From Notolepis coatsorum (Eukaryota > Chordata > Actinopteri > Aulopiformes > Paralepididae): a stretch of DNA of 64,000 nt. The notes under the pieces are model-generated. The model searched no databases. It was not told the origin of the DNA and saw only the letters and a list, made by a program, of their open reading frames with translations. This document shows positions 11,871-22,712 of the stretch, one piece after another (the stretch's first letter is position 1; the number at the start of each line of letters is the position of its first letter). The DNA is taken from assembly GCA_963971535.1 (NCBI GenBank), contig OZ020589.1, positions 87,309,796-87,373,795 on the forward strand. Reading direction: 5' to 3'. A program made the position numbers and the translations under genes.

Positions 11871-11880
11871 TTGACAGTTT

Positions 11881-12416
11881 TACCGCTTCTCGGTCTCCAA
11901 CCAACTCAAGTAAGATGTCATTATTTTCAAAATTTCATTGGCTACACAAACGGTCAATCATTTTCAGCGTCAGTGGTGATTTGTCCGGTCATTAAGAGGC
12001 GAAACCGGAGGTGGTAACTTTTTCAAAACTGACGCTTGTTGGCTGTTTGGTCGTATAACCAGAAATTGGAAGCATGTAATAGGTCAAGCGGTGTGTCAAT
12101 CAAACAGGGGCCATTTTAGCTTTAAACCGTGTGTTGGTTGAGAGGCAATAACACAGAGTGACACCGACAGACAGCTGTAAAGTGCCGACGGCCCGCCCTG
12201 CGTTAAGTGCTTAAGTTAAGCAATTTTGTGTCTCAATTGTTATTATTCAATTGTTAAAAAAATCGATATTGAAAAACATATTGGTATGTTCACACTGTAC
12301 CTTCGTAGGTGGAGGTGGAGGAGGCACTCTGGGTCGCATCGTAGAGCCCTTTGCACTGAGAGAGAGAAGGAGAGAGCGAGAGAAAGTGAACATACTAAAC
12401 ATAAGGTCAACACATT
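11881..12416. other. unassigned sequence
   Basis: No coding sequence or terminal repeat was recognised. A short GGAGGTGGAGG run and a GAGA-rich patch lie near 12309-12390. Confidence 0.4.
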
Positions 12417-12808
12417 GCCATTTCATGTATGCACGAGGAGACATGATACCAATAATCTAGCGTTGATTTCAGGATGATTAGATAATCAGCCGAAAAATTA
12501 CAACGTGATAGCTGGATTACACTAAAATGCATTTTTCTCGTCCTTCATGGGATTTACTCAGAATCACCCAAACCATACTCATATTCAAAACGGTATAAAA
12601 CGGAAATGTACGGATGAAAAAACAATCTGTTTTTTTGCATGTTGACCAGAAGCAACTCACTGACAGTCGACGGCGTTATTAGATCCATAGCGATAATATA
12701 AAATATCGTTTTAGAACTCGCAAGTTTGGCATTCTAAAACTATATACATTGAATAAAGACCTGATGCTGAAGGGGGATCAGCGCCCCCTGCTGCTGGCGG
12801 TCAATGTG
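12417..12808 (-). mobile_element. family H fragment, inverted copy
   Basis: This is the reverse complement of 10208-10598, ending at TTAA 12809-12812. The arms are similar over their whole length with scattered substitutions. The palindrome-bearing end of this copy is missing, so it is truncated at 12417. Confidence 0.78.
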
Positions 12809-12897
12809 TTAATAATTACCGTTTTGGGGCTGAATAGCAATACTTTTATTACACACCTGATTACTCTACATCAAATTTGTATCTATAGCACCTTTAC

Positions 12898-13832
12898 CAC
12901 AATGGGGACGAACAACGGATATCTCCGTGTTTCGATTCCACCCGTGGACAGAAGCACGGATAAGTCTGTGGCAAGTTGTTATTGCTTTTATTCCATTTTA
13001 ATAACCTATTCAAGGTCACCGAGCGGCACTGCAGATTTACCCTACTCTTTGAATTCGAGAAGGTGCAATACCGGCCAGATCCTCTTAGGGGCGCTATCGC
13101 GATAATGCAGTGTGCACTGCGGCTGAAGGGAGCATTTTTTTTTTACTTTTTTTTTGAGTTTCCAGTAGCTGGATTCGATATATGTAGCCTGTACCTTGGA
13201 TTACGTTTTGCATCGCAGATTTCACCATGCAATAAGGGGATTTATCATCAGCCAATGGACATATCGATCTACCAGATGGCGATCGATAACGGGGAAATGC
13301 TTGGGGGGATCCCACCGGACCACGGTAAGATCTTTTTCACGTAAAGTACAGCCCAATCGGGAATTGTTATGATACTCAACCAGGCGTTCGGCCTATGAGG
13401 CTAATGAGGCTAACGCGGTTATTGGTAATCAATAATCAGAAACGACGTCCCCCGCCCCCCCCCCCCCTTTCATGCATACATTGTGCCGATCATATGCAGT
13501 TTGAGTTTTAACTGTAGCGTATCTATAACCGAAATGCCATTGGATTTAACGTTATTAGCTATTAGCCCTGTATCTCGGCTTCCAGGAAATATACTAGACC
13601 AAATCCGGTATAACGCTTATATTCACGGCGCTATAAAATGAGAACGTATATATGAATTATTTTTTTCTTTAAGCCATTTTGAAGGGACGGTTTATGATCT
13701 CAATGGACAATGAGAATGGACAGATAGCAATACTATAAAGTATAGATTTAGCTCTACAAACAGCCCCACGCCTGTTTACATTTCCTGGTCCTCTTGAGAT
13801 TAATTAGACTCATCCCAGTGGCCGCGAAAGTG
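12898..13832 (+). mobile_element. TTAA element, family B copy 1
   Basis: The right end GGCCGCGAAAGTG is followed by TTAA (13833-13836). On the left the target reads TTAC (12894-12897), one mismatch. The left end has palindrome ACGGATATCTCCGT (12915-12928) and a weaker ACGGATAAGTCTGT (12956-12969). Sequence from about 12970 to 13540 matches the second copy at 63013-63597. No transposase was seen; short ORFs around 12976-13344 are unrecognised. Confidence 0.7.
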
Positions 13833-13836
13833 TTAA

Positions 13837-14572
13837 AGTGAAATGTAAATAAAAAGCAAAATATTGTAATAGAAATTACGAAGTTGAGCTGGTTGTCATA
13901 CCCCATTTATTTTACATTCGAGTTCATACAGCAAGCCATGTTTACATTTGGCAATATGTAACAATAAAATAAAATATGCCACAAGGGAAGACAATAAAAG
14001 ATCAAATAAATAATATTATTATATCCCTGCCAAAAAAAAAGAAAAAGATCCTCTCCCCAAAAAACTAAAACACACACCCCTATAACATTTTTATATAGAA
14101 ATAAACCAGAATACCCCCCACAAAAAATAAAATGATTAAAACCAAGAACACACACCCCCCCCCTAAAAAATTATTAAAAAAACACACGACAGGCCTGACT
14201 ATGAGAGGCAATTTTGTCTTACTGTTGCATTTCAACATCTTCGTCGTTATCACCGGTGACCCCAACACCCGATTCCTCTTCATCTTCCCCTTCCACACCA
14301 CCACCATCATCCTCATTAACCCCATCATCGTCTTCTAAGTGAGTTTTGTGTCCCCTAGTAATGAGAGGCAAAGAAGAAGATTAGAGGACAAGCTCCCCAG
14401 CTCCCCATTGAGTGACAGATCAGTATCCAGTATCCACCTATTGGACCGTGGTAAGGTATAATAAGATATATTATATCAATATATTATATCAAGATTATAC
14501 AAAATGCAAAAATGAAGTATGGATGTAGTGCAAATCTTTTTGTAATACATTATATACAATATGGTGTAGTGT
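13837..14572. other. unassigned AT-rich sequence with C-runs
   Basis: Poly-C and poly-A runs (for example 14153-14190) and no recognisable gene. Overlapping ORFs on both strands are low complexity. Confidence 0.4.
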
Positions 14573-14617
14573 TTTTTTTTTATCTACTTTTTCTCCCATT
14601 TTCTATTTTTCTCCCAA
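14573..14617 (-). mobile_element. fragment of a SINE 3' tail
   Basis: ACTTTTTCTCCCATTTTCTA matches the 3' end (in antisense) of the SINE at 31940-32416. Confidence 0.5.
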
Positions 14618-15640
14618 AGACGAAAGTCTTTCTCTGGTCTGCATCCCCTTAACTCAATCCCCGCCAACAACGTTTATATACGTGTTTGGCCGACAACCGT
14701 TGAACGCCAACCACGTATATATACGTTATTTGATCATTTTTCCTTTTTTTCAATATTTGTATTCATTATTCATCCAGGGACCTCGGTGTTACCATAGGGA
14801 ATGAGTCTGAGATCGCCAAAGTGCAATACCGGCCGCATCCAACTAGACGGCGGTATCGAGCACCCTTTGAAACCTTGTATCTTGGCCCGTGTAACAGCCA
14901 AAATATCTCCGGTCTCACTTTTCCTTGTCGGGCAAATGGAGCGTTTCTCCCGGTTCCATTGAAGTGCGTCAAATATCCCCGATCCATATGTTGTGGTGGG
15001 TTATGCCGTGGACCAAATGGACATCGGATGTACCAGATGGCGATAAAATTGGAATATTATTTTTGGAATACTCCCGATCACAGGTAAGGACAATCTGACG
15101 TACATTTTTAGCTTGATCGCGCAATGCTTTTATACCGATCGGGCTGATAAGCGTTTTTAGTGTTCAATATGAATGCCGTTACTACCAATCAAATAATCAG
15201 AAATGACCCCCCCCCCTTTCATGCATTCATGATGGAACATAATACCTATGATAGATTTTATTTCGGAAAAATAGCATGTACAGGCAAGAAACGGCAATGT
15301 TTACAGTAGAATTGACGTATAAGCCTATTACTCTTTATTTATTATATTATAGATATTATAGATAGGTGATGTCAAATGGGCCATAGTATTGTATCCATAG
15401 CTATAATATAGAATATAGTTATAGCTCTACAAACAAGGTGACGCACTCCTATCTTTTAAAGCGTGGCAGTGGTAGAACGGGGCCAGACTAATTCCCGGCG
15501 GTCAATGAGTTAACAATTGTGTGTATTGAGCTGTACTGTATTGTACCCATTCTGCAATCTGTTAATAACATTTTCAATCAATCACCTGCGCGGTGATTGA
15601 TTGATTGAAAATTGTATTAACAGATTAACAGACAGTATGT
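14618..15640. repeat. palindromic repeat P, copy 2, split by a TTAA element
   Basis: AAAGACGAAAGTCTTTCTCT to CATCCCC (14648) and CAATTGTGTGTATTGAGCTG onward (15514) are the two sides of repeat P's TTAA. Family C (14653-15509) sits exactly in it. The right side runs into a second, inverted partial copy after about 15590. Confidence 0.72.
14653..15509 (+). mobile_element. TTAA element, family C
   Basis: The ends are CTCAATCCCCGCC and GGCGGTCAATGAG, between TTAA 14649-14652 and 15510-15513. The left end has palindromes ACGTTTATATACGT (14670-14683) and ACGTATATATACGT (14713-14726). The interior GCAATACCGGCCG and ACCAGATGGCGAT segments are shared with family B. No transposase was seen. Confidence 0.82.
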
Positions 15641-15880
15641 GTCTGATGGTCATATACATTAAATGCACTAGCAGTTGGTGCATAGAAAACTAGTAAAACT
15701 ATACAAATGTAACAAATCAAGCACAATCTCAACAGAGCCCACAGAGAGGCTGGTCATTCATTTATATCGCTGGTGGGGATATTATTCATCCCCCCTTTCA
15801 GGTCAGAGTCTCCCTGCTTACTAGTGCCTACTTTTTCCAAGAAGCTACTGTGAGCTGTGATTAAGCCGCAGTTTGAGTAA

Positions 15881-16165
15881 CTATAGTCCAGCACTTTCAG
15901 TTTCACTGGCCTCTGCAGCTGAAGATGTGCTGACCGGTGCTCTGAATGGAACAGAGAATTTGATGCAGCGTAGATTTTGTGAAAAGCGACATTCAAGAGT
16001 TTTATAAACATCCTCTTTGTCAGAAGGCTCTAAGCAGCGAAGTCTAGCAAGAAATATAAATTCCTCAAAAAGCCTATATGGCACACTGCCCTCTCCATGG
16101 TGCTGAAGACGTTGTCTCAGTGTTTTAGGAGCAGTAACAACTATGAATACATCATTCCTATCAGC
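15881..16165 (-). CDS. unrecognised ORF, possible gene or transposon exon
   Basis: On the minus strand a frame of about 90 codons is open from about 16165 to the stop at 15881. It includes NDVFIVVTAPKTLRQRLQHH and PYRLFEEFIFLARLRCLEPS. Composition looks protein-like (mixed charged and hydrophobic residues), unlike the low-complexity ORFs elsewhere. The first in-frame ATG (16084) is well inside the open frame, and an AG lies at its 5' limit, so it could be an internal exon. I do not recognise the family. It may be part of an old transposon or retrocopy. Confidence 0.3.
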   Translation of the reverse strand, partial: ADRNDVFIVVTAPKTLRQRLQHHGEGSVPYRLFEEFIFLARLRCLEPSDKEDVYKTLECRFSQNLRCIKFSVPFRAPVSTSSAAEASETESAGL

Positions 16166-16392
16166 CTACAGTTCTTAGTGTTTCTGCTGCTGAGACATTT
16201 GGCCTATTTGACCTACTTAGTCTACTGCGCTTTTAAGACATTGGTTAATCTAAATGCTTATATTTAGATAACATGCTTTATACATTATGTAAACCTTTAT
16301 TCTTACACATTGCATTGAGTATTATTATATACTATTATATGCAGTATATTTAGTCCTGTAGAATTGTCATGCCATCCTGCATTCGGTCGCAC

Positions 16393-16530
16393 ACTTAATC
16401 CCCAATTGCTCCTGATGAGCAGGTCAGCACCGCCGTCGGTGTGTGAATGTGTGAGTGAATGGGTAAAATGTGAGGAACAAATTGTAAAGCGCATTGGATA
16501 AAAGCTGCTATATAAATGCAGCCATTATAA
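16393..16530 (-). mobile_element. teleost interspersed repeat Q (copy 1, antisense)
   Basis: GTAAAGCGCATTGGATAAAA through GCAGCCATT, with CATTCACTCACACATTCACA in antisense, is the common fish repeat also present at 25449-26075 and 46610-47245. Confidence 0.65.
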
Positions 16531-16592
16531 CATTTCACAAATCACACCGTGTTTACAGGAACAAGAGAGAGGTGAGGAGGATGGTGTCGAAG

Positions 16593-16795
16593 GCTACATT
16601 CACACTGCAGACGAAAGCGGCCCAAATCTGATCACATGGAATCTGATATTTTCAATTCTGATTTGGGCCACTTTAAAATGTGCTCCTAAATCAGATGCAG
16701 GTCAGATCATTTTGCAACGTGACCTCAGTCTGAACACTCTTGCGACATTCATGCGACTTTTACTCTAGATTGACATTTGTCACAATCTTTTACGT
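16593..16795 (+). mobile_element. interspersed repeat Z (copy 1)
   Basis: GGCTACATTCACACTGCAGA with CGGCCCAAATCTGAT and GATTTGGGCCACTTT inside. An inverted copy lies at 26150-26352. It is probably a DNA-transposon derivative. Confidence 0.55.
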
Positions 16796-16867
16796 CCATC
16801 TTCTTTATTGTTCATTGGTGCATGCGGGTCCGTTCAGGAGCGTGACCGGTTCACACTGGAATCTGAT

Positions 16868-17000
16868 ATTTTTACATTTAGTCATTTAGCTGACGCTTTT
16901 ATCCAAAGCGACTTGTATGACAAGTCAGCAGGAAGGGTACAACTCTATCAGCTGAGTAACAATGTTCATCAAAAAGTGTGTGCAGTGTTGAGTGCATAGT
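16868..17000 (-). mobile_element. L2 LINE 3'-end fragment (antisense)
   Basis: It is the reverse complement of 4995-5128: TTAGCTGACGCTTTTATCCA through CACTCAACACT. It is a short 5'-truncated L2 insertion. Confidence 0.8.
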
Positions 17001-17821
17001 AGTATAGACATTAGTATAAAAGAGGTGATATTGGCCACATTTAAAAATAAATGTGAACAGCCAAACAAAAAAAAACAAAAAACAGATCTGCACAATAAAT
17101 CAGAATTGAGCACTAAGGCTTGCAGTGACTGTGAACACAGCCCAAGTCATCCAGCAGGCGTGGTACAGTATAAACAGCTATTTATTTGCAGTAGAGTGCA
17201 GCGCCTCATTGCCTGTCCACCGCGGGGATGTCATTAGTAAACGGTCATTAATCACGGCGAGCAGGTAGAGGCTTCAGCGGCTCCTGTTGCCTTATCTCAC
17301 ACCCGGCACAGAGAAATAATTGATGCCCCGAAGCGCAAAGCTGCGCTGAAAACAAAAGGTGGTGATAAAGAAAACGACGGCTACAACGAAAACAAAGCTC
17401 TCAAGGTCGTAACGAGACGGCTCGCGCAGGCTCCAGCGCACCCTGACGTTGTCCGAATCCCCCCTCCCCCCGATCCCGGTGGGAGAGCGCTTCTGAGCAA
17501 ATTAGTCCTCTGTCTTCTGCTCAGACACGTGCCCGGGGTGGAGGGGACGGAGAGAGGAGGCTCGCAGTGAGGTGAGAGGGGGAGGCAGGGGAGAGGTTAG
17601 ATGAAGGAGAGAAGGACAATAGAGGGAGATAAGAGGGTTACAGTACGCGTGTGGACGAGTGTCGAGGAGGAGAAGAGAGAGAGAAAGGAAGTGAGATATG
17701 GAGAGGGACCGTTTGATTTCACCTATTGTATGACTGCTGGGCGTGAAATTGAAAGTCATTGTAGTTTCTTACTGAATAATAGTGATATTTGTGAGGATGC
17801 AGCCATCTGTAACTTTAAATA
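17001..17821. other. unassigned sequence with a purine-rich stretch
   Basis: No gene was recognised. 17520-17720 is GA-rich on the plus strand and gives artefactual ORFs. Confidence 0.4.
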
Positions 17822-18016
17822 TTAACTCATTCAGCGCCAATCACGAGTATAGTCGGGTTAACTCGCCATCGCTTGAGCGCCAATCACGAGTATAGTCGGG
17901 TTTTGGTCGTTTTTCCTTTTTTTTCGATTTCCCCTTACTAGAGACCCGTGCGTGCCTCGCTGGCTAATTTTTGGGTCATTAGAGATGCAATTGCGATCGA
18001 ATCCACTAGGTGGCAG

Positions 18017-18878
18017 CAGGGGCGGATTTAGGATTGTAGGAGATCCGGGGCTTAGCCCAGATGGGTTTTTTTTTTTTTTTTTTTTTTTTTTTTGGCAGGC
18101 AAAAACGACATTTTTTTTTGAATTTAATGAACCTGTACGTGCAATTTCCTGCAATATAGAGCCTTCAATCTTGACCAATAAAGCTGCTCTTTTCACTATA
18201 AAACTCAGTTAACCATAACGTAGTTATGGTTAGATATATATATTGGGGGGGGATATATCATATTTTTCATATAATCAAAAAGTGGTGGAGCAAGATCATA
18301 CCTTTGCTCCCCCAAGTTCAATAGTGGGAGAGCAGAGATGCTCCGAATGCTCTTATGGCCAGGCGTCTATGATTCACTGATACAAAGTAAAATAGTGCAG
18401 TGCAATAAAATAGTTAGTAAAATAGAATAAAATAATGCAATAGTGCATTGCAATAAAATATTTATCATCGTATTTTTTCGGGAGGCCGGTAAGGAGTGCA
18501 TTACAGTAGTCGAGTTGGCTTGAGATAAAGGCATGGATCTGGTTTTCAGCGTCCTTTTGATTTATAAATGGCCGTACTTTAGCTATGTTTCTAAGGTGGA
18601 AGAATTAAGTTTTTGTCAACTTGTTGATTGTGATTTAAAGCTTAGGTCTGAGTCTACCATAACACCAAGACTTAACTCACTCAAATACAGTTAGCAGCTG
18701 GATAGACCACAGATGGAAATTAGCTTCTGCTAAATCTGGTGCAAACATATTTTCATGTAACAATGATGAATTGAAAAAAAAAAACATTTTTTTTATTTTT
18801 TTTTTTAAATAGATTCGGGGCTTTTCAGAATACATCCGGGGCTTGAGCCCAGGTAGCCACCCCCTAGCTCCGCCTCTG
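18017..18878 (+). mobile_element. hAT element nested in family D
   Basis: The ends CAGGGGCGGATTTAG and CTAGCTCCGCCTCTG are inverted. The 8-bp duplication GGTGGCAG is perfect (18009-18016 and 18879-18886). The interior has T and A runs and a LINE-like stretch at about 18475-18670 (GGAGTGCATTACAGTAGTCG). No transposase. Confidence 0.9.
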
Positions 18879-19156
18879 GGTGGCAGTCTGCCTATATTTG
18901 TAACACATGTGTAATACAGCTGAGGTCTACCAACACAGCTGATGTCTACCTGATGCATTGGACAGAATGAATAGATCTCTGCTAGGATTGGTCAATACTA
19001 AAGGTCAAACCTTGGCCACCCCGGTATTTAAACGATGCACAGACAGTGAACTCTGAGAGTGTTGGTGTTGCAAGTTTGAGTTTATTGAGAGAGATTATTG
19101 AGAGAGATTACCGTATTGAGCATTGAGATATATAGCATTGAAAGATAGTATTTTAT

Positions 19157-19221
<65 letters not shown>

Positions 19222-19222
19222 T
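19157..19222. repeat. (AGT)n microsatellite
   Basis: About 22 tandem AGT triplets, followed by imperfect units to about 19350. Confidence 0.95.
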
Positions 19223-19394
19223 TTGTAGTATTTATTTGTAGTAGTAGGTAGTAGTAGTCGCAGTACTTTAGGAAGTACAGTACTTTAGAAGTACTTAGTC
19301 ATGCTAATTAGTAGTACTAGTTAGTAGTAGTTATTTATAGTCGTTTTATAGTCGTTTATAGTTGAGAGTAGGTCTTCATTTGATCAATTCTATC

Positions 19395-19526
19395 ATGAAG
19401 AGGAAATGCAAGACTAAGTCGAGGGTAGCGGACGATAGGTTTCGCAAAACAAAGCTTCCCTTCATTGCTGCTACGACTTCCAACACTGGAGCCGGTGCCG
19501 AGCCAGCAGTGGCAGGGCCTAGATAA
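19395..19526 (+). CDS. short basic ORF inside family D (unrecognised)
   Basis: The ATG at 19395 opens a 43-codon frame starting MKRKCKTKSRVADDRFRKTK and ending before the inverted-repeat element at 19536. It is downstream of a TATA-like sequence (TATTTAAA, 19024) and a long leader. It could be the N-terminus of the protein once encoded by family D, cut by the later insertion. No DDE catalytic region is found after the insertion (21530-21804), so function is unknown. Confidence 0.25.
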   Translation: MKRKCKTKSRVADDRFRKTKLPFIAATTSNTGAGAEPAVAGPR

Positions 19527-20581
19527 ACTGAACACTAGGGCCGGAATCCACAGAGGCTTTGCACGCTTTTTCCGAAGCAAAGCCGGCGCATCTCGCTCTC
19601 AAATGAATGAAATTAGGTTGCTCATGCGTAACATAGGCTTTGCGTCCGTGCAATTGGCGTATATTTAAATGAGGTAATATGGGCGGAAAATCTCCCCTTT
19701 CTATGTAAATGAGCCTCTAAACAGGTGATCATGGCAGCAGTAATTGTAGCAGACCGTGAAAGAATATAGAATATCTCGAACAACAATATCAAATCAAGAT
19801 ATTGAGCATCGTACTTATTTAAATATCGTTATATAACGTTGTGGGCTTTGGCGTAATGCTCGTATAAACATAATCTAATTTGAGCGACAAATATAAAGCC
19901 ACATGCAGAGATATATCGCTATAGTGGCTGTATACAGCGCACACCTGCACGTATTGGGACGGAGAGGAGTTACCGTTAGTTTGCGAGCCACTCACCTACA
20001 CGTTACGTATTGGAACGGAGAGAAAGATACCGTTAGTTGGGGAAGAAAAAGTGAGAGAGAGAGAGGAGAGTTGTTTTTTGCTACAACGCTGTATGGTAAC
20101 GTTGGTGAAGTGAATTACCAGTTAAAAACGGTATCGTAATATCGCCAAAGCCAGCAGAAGTGGAGTGACATACTCCAACACCAAAGACCAGCGTTTTGGA
20201 CTATACGAACCCGGTCCGTACAAGACCCCCCTATCCAGCGACTACCCGACTGGTTGCATGTAAATCTTATTAGCCCCAGGATATTAATGTGACCACAGGA
20301 TATTAATGTGATATGTTACATGTGTTTTTATGTTACACATTAAATGTAATAATTCAACTTGGTACCCCTGTCCCCTCCAGTTAATAAGAGTGTCCGCCAT
20401 TTTGTGTACATTTAATATTGGTTAATATATCATTTAGTATTTGCCAAGCTCATTATTTAAATACAGTGAGGGTTGTGTAGCCCCTTAGCTACAGTCTGTT
20501 TGTTATTTCTTCCCCTATAAGCGACCTTAGGTTTTATGAAAGGCGCTATATAAAACAAAGTTATTATTATTATTATTATAA

Positions 20582-20875
20582 AATTAATAATTAATTAATA
20601 ATAACCTTCACTAGAATATAATCTAATTATGAAATCAAATATAGGCCAGGGCTTTACAACTTAATAAAGAGATTGAATACAATTAAATGAGATATAAACG
20701 GAATATAGCACTATATGATTATAATATTATTTCATTGTATATGGTATACATTTAATTTAGTTTCTATCCTATTTAATATATATTCTTTATTAAGTTGTAA
20801 AGCCCTGGCCTATATCTGATTTCATAATTAGATTATAGTGAAGGAGAGGAGGTCTTATTAATTAATTATTAATAC
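20582..20875. repeat. foldback repeat with about 85-bp arms
   Basis: The left arm (20582-20668) includes AATATAGGCCAGGGCTTTAC. The right arm (20787-20872) is its near-perfect inverse, GTAAAGCCCTGGCCTATAT. A spacer of about 120 bp lies between. Confidence 0.85.
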
Positions 20876-21171
20876 AATTTTAATTCAATAATAATAATAA
20901 CTTCAGAATAATAATAATCATGACATTGCATTACTGCTGATCAGCACCTATATCAGAAATAAATGTTTACTGTATTGATCATCATCTCAGAACCAATCAT
21001 TTGAAATGTCAGCTATAGCCTTATTTCTAAATCACGCGTAGCGAAGGCTATTGGCACTCGGCTTTATATTTCTCGAACAAGTTAGATACTGTTCATAACT
21101 CATAAGATCTATTTTCTTTAGTATTCCGTTCATTTTGTATTGTATTTCGTTTACTTCGTAATGTATAGAGT

Positions 21172-21345
21172 GCAAAAGAATAGAATCTTTATTGTCATTG
21201 TTGGTCCAACAAAATTGAGTTTAGAGCATCACCATATACAAACATACTGAATATAGCATATAAATAATAACATCAATAATATAATATCAATGTCCCAAGT
21301 GCAATAGTGCTAGTGCAAATGAATAGTATGACAGTCCAGTTGAGT
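21172..21345 (-). mobile_element. LINE 3'-end-like fragment (antisense)
   Basis: AGAATCTTTATTGTCATTGT and the following A/T-rich text resemble the antisense 3' ends of fish non-LTR elements (CAATGACAATAAAGATTCT in sense). The clade is uncertain. Confidence 0.4.
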
Positions 21346-21808
21346 TAATGGATGGAGTGAGCGCTGTCAGGGGGGCAGAGTGCAGACTGCTCGCGAGCTA
21401 CAGATATTGGGCGTGTCTGCGCTGGTATCTCATAGAGCAATGTGCTTGCGTGGATAGCTCGCAGACGCAGAGCAGGCTCCGCGAATGCAATTTGCTTCGC
21501 GCAATCCATTCTCTGTGGATTCCGCCCTAGGTGTGTTGTCTTACCCTATGAACTGGGAATAATGTGTCTCAGGCGAGCAAATAACATGATTTGCGCATAC
21601 TGAACGAACAAAGGCATGTAGAAACAAACCGTTTTTCATATTGTACAGCAAATAGTGTTTGTCAAATGAGCCGAACCATTTCCCCATAGCTATAATATAG
21701 AATATAGAAATAGCTCTGCAAAGATTATGAAATATCGCGAAATCAGTCCCGAAAGGCTGGCCATCTAGACCTATATCGGGCATATAGCTCTGGCGCTGAA
21801 TGAGTTAA

Positions 21809-22708
21809 CACATTCTGCGCCACGCAGTATGCCCATCTATACCACTCTCTGCCAGTGCTGTAACCCTATGGAGTGGCTCACCTTCTTTGCAGGGCTATAA
21901 CTTTTTAAATATTATAGCTATATCGACATTACTATGGCCCATTCAACATCGGGTATCTATCGTTCCGGATGTGGAAACGTTATATTTTTCCATTCATACA
22001 TTGTCGTGTTAGTACCGTCGTAAATATAAGTATATTTTTAGAGTGTATAGCAGTAATTCCTAGAATGCACGTTATAGGCCCCCACACGTATTATACATAA
22101 TCGATGGCGTTTCGTTCCTATACACGCTATATTAAAAAATTCAAATGCATATGATCGCTATACATTATGCTCCATCATGCGTGAAGGAAAGGGGGGGGGG
22201 GTCGTTTATGATTCCTTGATTGTCACTAATGGCTTTCTTCAGTACGACACCATACGTTGATCGGATAGATTGCAATGAAATAAATGGACAATCGAGCTGG
22301 AATTAACGTTAGATTAACGTCGATCTGCTAGATCCATTTTCCGTTTGTATGACACAATAAACGGCGAAAGCATATTGATTCTTGCGTCTCGAAAGCGATC
22401 ATATGCACTCGAGTGTGTATCTTGATCCACGTTACAAGATATCTCTGCCGGAGGATTTTCCCCGATGCACAGAGCGCCACATCCGGTTTAGAGTGGAGTG
22501 CAACTCGCGTAAAACAACCAGGCGGCGGTATTGAGGCGTTGAAATATCAGACAGGGTCCAGCTGGCTCCCGGAGCCTTCCTGGATCAATTATGAATGCCA
22601 ATAGCGAATAAAGGAAATAACTATCATAAAAACGAGTAAACTCGTTGTTGGCGTTATTCGATTGGCGGGCAATAATAACGAGTAAACTCGTTTTTGGCGC
22701 AAGATGTG
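21809..22708 (+). mobile_element. TTAA element, family E
   Basis: The ends are CACATTCTGCGCC and GGCGCAAGATGTG. TTAA at 21805-21808 is shared with family D and TTAA at 22709-22712 is shared with family A copy 3. The right end has two identical 14-bp near-palindromes ACGAGTAAACTCGT (22632-22645 and 22678-22691). The interior (21890-22140) is recognisably homologous to family A (CTTTGCAGGGCTATAACTTT) though clearly diverged. Confidence 0.82.
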
Positions 22709-22712
22709 TTAA

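Larger units (their letters stand above)
9995..11880 (-). mobile_element. hAT-type miniature element, copy 2, split by a TTAA element
   Basis: Reverse-oriented relative of 1399-1958. GGAAGAAGTACACAGTTCCT through 10203 is its first half. The second half resumes at 11679 with the 46-bp tandem units and ends near CCTCTTGAAGTTGACAG. The element at 10208-11678 inserted at its internal TTAA. The outer terminal repeat is degraded. Confidence 0.7.
19536..21529 (+). mobile_element. DNA transposon with 20-bp inverted ends, superfamily unclear
   Basis: TAGGGCCGGAATCCACAGAG on the left and CTCTGTGGATTCCGCCCTA on the right are inverted. Internal GCTTTGCACG/GCTTCGCGC stretches also mirror each other. The target duplication is not clear (possibly 3 bp), so Harbinger-type is only a guess. 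It contains a foldback repeat (20582-20875) and a LINE-like tail. Confidence 0.6.
17826..21804 (+). mobile_element. TTAA element, family D, about 4 kb with nested insertions
   Basis: The 13-bp inverted ends CTCATTCAGCGCC and GGCGCTGAATGAG are perfect, between TTAA 17822-17825 and TTAA 21805-21808. The left end carries the same 14-mer ACGAGTATAGTCGG twice (17843-17856 and 17886-17899). The subterminal CCATAGCTATAATATAGAAT near the right end is shared with family C. It contains a hAT (18017-18878), an (AGT)n array and a 2-kb element with its own inverted ends (19536-21529). A TATA-like TATTTAAA (19024) lies upstream of a short basic ORF. No complete transposase is present. Confidence 0.78.
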
